From positions 1-64,000 of the forward strand of contig NZ_PDKF01000002.1 in assembly GCF_004118855.1 (NCBI RefSeq): a DNA stretch of 64,000 bases, given 5' to 3'. Every line of letters starts with the position of its first letter. Position 1 is the first letter of the stretch. Positions 62,373 to 64,000 of the stretch are shown in pieces. Made by a program: the position numbers and the translations under genes. The notes below the pieces were generated by a model, which saw nothing but the letters and a program-made list of their open reading frames with translations, did no database searches and had not been told where the DNA came from. Source of the DNA: Arcobacter sp. CECT 8983. Its GTDB lineage: Bacteria; Campylobacterota; Campylobacteria; Campylobacterales; Arcobacteraceae.

Positions 62373-63455
62373 TTGTTATTACTTGCAATTAAAGCCATAA
62401 AAGCAAATAGGCTAAAAACATCTCTTATTCTATTAAGTTTAGTTTTATCAATTTCTTCTATTTTTCTAATCACTTCTATTTCAAATGGAGTGATTTCTAT
62501 GTACTCTTCTATGTTAAAAAGTGATGGAGACATAATTATTACTCAAAAAAATATCTCTGATACTTTTTTTTCAAATGTAGATATCAAACTAATTGAAAAA
62601 ATAAAAACTTTAGATGAAGTTACAAAAGCTTCGGCTCTTATAGTAGGAGCTTCAATGCTTGAAGAACTTCCTATTGTTGCCATTTATGGCGTTACAAAAA
62701 ATAGATTTAAAAACTACAAACTTACAAAAGGAACTTATCCTAAAAAAAATGAAGTTCTTTTAGGAAAATCTATTTATGAAAAGTTAGATGAAAAAAATGA
62801 AATAAAACTAGCAAATAAAATATTTAAAGTTTCAGGTGTTTTTGAAAGTTCTATTGGCTTTGAAAATGGAGGTGCTGTTTTAAATATAGATGATGCCAGT
62901 AAAATCTTCAATAAAAGTGCTTCTATGATTATGGTTAACTGCAAAATTGATACAGATATTGAAAAACTTGCACAAAAAATAGAACTGTTTGATAAAAACA
63001 TCCAAGCAAAATCAACTAGCAGTTTTATTGATAATTACAACCAATTTAAAATAATCAAAACCTCATCAAATGTTATTTCTTTTATCTCTTTTTGTATGGG
63101 ACTTTTAACTATTGCATCAATTTTAAGTATCACTATAAATCAAAGGAAAAGTGAGTTTGGTATAAAAAGAGCTATTGGTATTTCAATGAAAAAAATCATT
63201 TTTCAAATAGTTAATGAAGCTATTATTCTAGGAGTTTTAGGTTTCTTTATGGCTTTAATACTTTCAAATCTTGCACTATTTCTTATAAAAAACAACTCAT
63301 TTTTACAAGGATATGTTAATGGTGAGATTTCATTAGATATTACTATTTTTATCTTCTTTACAACTCTTACAATCTCTATTTTAGGTTCTATTTTTCCTGC
63401 TTTAAATGCTTCAAAAACAGACCCAATTGTTTTAATCCAAGGAGATAAAATATGA
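62373..63455 (+). CDS. ABC transporter permease (MacB/FtsX-type)
   Basis: 360 aa if started at TTG 62373, which lies 7 nt after AGGA; an ATG at 62358 would place that site inside the gene. One N-terminal membrane helix (about 15-35), a large periplasmic MacB_PCD-like domain (about 40-225), and three C-terminal helices with the FtsX domain (SIILSITINQRKSEFGIKRAIGISMKKI-like stretch; LGSIFPALNASKTDPI at the end). Substrate unknown: lipoprotein or peptide export are options. It overlaps the ATPase gene by 4 nt. Confidence 0.82.
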   Translation: MLLLAIKAIKANRLKTSLILLSLVLSISSIFLITSISNGVISMYSSMLKSDGDIIITQKNISDTFFSNVDIKLIEKIKTLDEVTKASALIVGASMLEELPIVAIYGVTKNRFKNYKLTKGTYPKKNEVLLGKSIYEKLDEKNEIKLANKIFKVSGVFESSIGFENGGAVLNIDDASKIFNKSASMIMVNCKIDTDIEKLAQKIELFDKNIQAKSTSSFIDNYNQFKIIKTSSNVISFISFCMGLLTIASILSITINQRKSEFGIKRAIGISMKKIIFQIVNEAIILGVLGFFMALILSNLALFLIKNNSFLQGYVNGEISLDITIFIFFTTLTISILGSIFPALNASKTDPIVLIQGDKI

Positions 63456-64000
63456 TTACTCTAAAAAATGTATGCAAAAAGTATGATAGAGATTTTGCAT
63501 TGAAAAATGTAAATCTAAATATACAAAAAGGCTCTTTTGTAGCTATTACAGGAGAAAGTGGTAGTGGTAAAACCACTTTACTTTCTATTTTATCAACTCT
63601 TCTTAAACCAAACTCTGGAGAGATTGTTTTTGAAGATACAAAATATAAAGAGATTAAAAATATTGATAAATTTAGACAAGAGAATATTGGTTTTGTTTTT
63701 CAATTTCACTATTTAATAAACTATCTAAATGTAAAAGAGAATATTCTTCTTGCAAAGGAAAAAGCTAGTGATAAAGAGATAGATGAGCTTCTTACTATCT
63801 TAGAAATCCAAAAACTAAAAAACTATTATCCAAATGAGATTTCAGGAGGTCAAAGGCAAAGAGTTGCTATTGCAAGGGCTTTAATAAACCGTCCTAAAGT
63901 GATTTTTGCCGATGAACCAACTGGAAACTTAGACTCAAAAAACTCTTTAAATGTTTTTAATCTTTTTAAAACACTTGCAAATAATGGTGTAACCGTAGTT
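63452..64000 (+). CDS. ABC transporter ATPase (partial, cut by right edge)
   Basis: The first 183 codons are present. ATG 63452 overlaps the permease stop as ATGA, behind CAAGGAG. Walker A is GESGSGKTT (about 35-43), the Q-loop FVFQFHYL, the signature ISGGQRQR (about 130-137) and Walker B VIFADEPTGNLDS. It belongs to the MacB/LolD class and pairs with the preceding permease. The rest lies beyond 64000. Confidence 0.9.
   Translation, partial: MITLKNVCKKYDRDFALKNVNLNIQKGSFVAITGESGSGKTTLLSILSTLLKPNSGEIVFEDTKYKEIKNIDKFRQENIGFVFQFHYLINYLNVKENILLAKEKASDKEIDELLTILEIQKLKNYYPNEISGGQRQRVAIARALINRPKVIFADEPTGNLDSKNSLNVFNLFKTLANNGVTVV

Overview
The window is AT-rich, gene-dense chromosomal DNA from a marine or halophilic member of the Campylobacterota, most likely the Arcobacteraceae. 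That placement is an inference from gene content: a periplasmic nitrate reductase operon of the epsilon type (napAGHBF-L-D without napC), an HP1043/HsrA-like atypical response regulator, histidine kinases with the HQWRQPL box, NhaD, and an ectoine operon ending in the ectoine-type aspartokinase. Nearly all genes look intact. I see no tRNA, rRNA gene, CRISPR array or insertion sequence. A near-consensus promoter at the left edge fires out of the window into a gene-free leader and may belong to an rRNA operon.

Layout. 0.1-5.5 kb: BI-1 membrane protein, thiamine- and biotin-related genes, then secG-frr-pyrE-RDD-MFS. 5.5-11 kb: a TPR protein and the ectoine operon ectA-ectB-ectC-orf-response regulator-ask. 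11-25.4 kb: flavocytochrome c sulfide dehydrogenase (fccAB), yaaA, ung, transporters, a rhodanese, a DksA-type protein, a MarR regulator, a Rof-like protein, a diguanylate cyclase with two periplasmic binding domains, and plsC. 25.4-27.75 kb: an accessory island holding a retron. 27.8-31.6 kb: BaiN-type flavoprotein, NhaD, Bcr/CflA exporter. 32-41 kb: sulfur assimilation (metY, rrf2, cysK, DUF2061, cysH, cysD, cysN, sulfite reductase) and a cysteine-desulfurase-like gene. 41-50.7 kb: the nap operon, a divergent FNR-type regulator, and a membrane protein with a NarX/PilJ-like sensor but no output domain. 50.7-59 kb: sensor kinase, phosphoesterase, a second FNR-type regulator divergent from a hemerythrin, an MCP with a CheY-like protein, and Hsp20 under a CIRCE operator. 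59-64 kb: typA, glutaminase, and an ABC permease/ATPase pair cut by the right edge.

The most notable system is the retron between plsC and the BaiN-type gene. A 16-bp perfect inverted repeat (a1/a2) encloses about 135 nt that fold into msr- and msd-like hairpins. Directly behind a2 lies a gene for a nucleoside-deoxyribosyltransferase-like effector of the Ec86/Eco1 kind, then a retron reverse transcriptase with NVSKH, YCDD and ITG signatures. The effector frame has no ATG, GTG or TTG upstream of its conserved core, so it must start at ATA or ATT. Its Shine-Dalgarno sequence touches the a2 arm, so the ncRNA fold could gate translation of the effector.

Regulatory links visible in the DNA: a 22-bp operator-like element shared at 19 of 22 positions by the marR gene and the Bcr/CflA exporter 10 kb away; three FNR-type boxes (napA, the first FNR-type gene, and the second FNR-type gene/hemerythrin) alongside two FNR-like proteins with ETLSR recognition helices; and a CIRCE element overlapping the hsp20 promoter.
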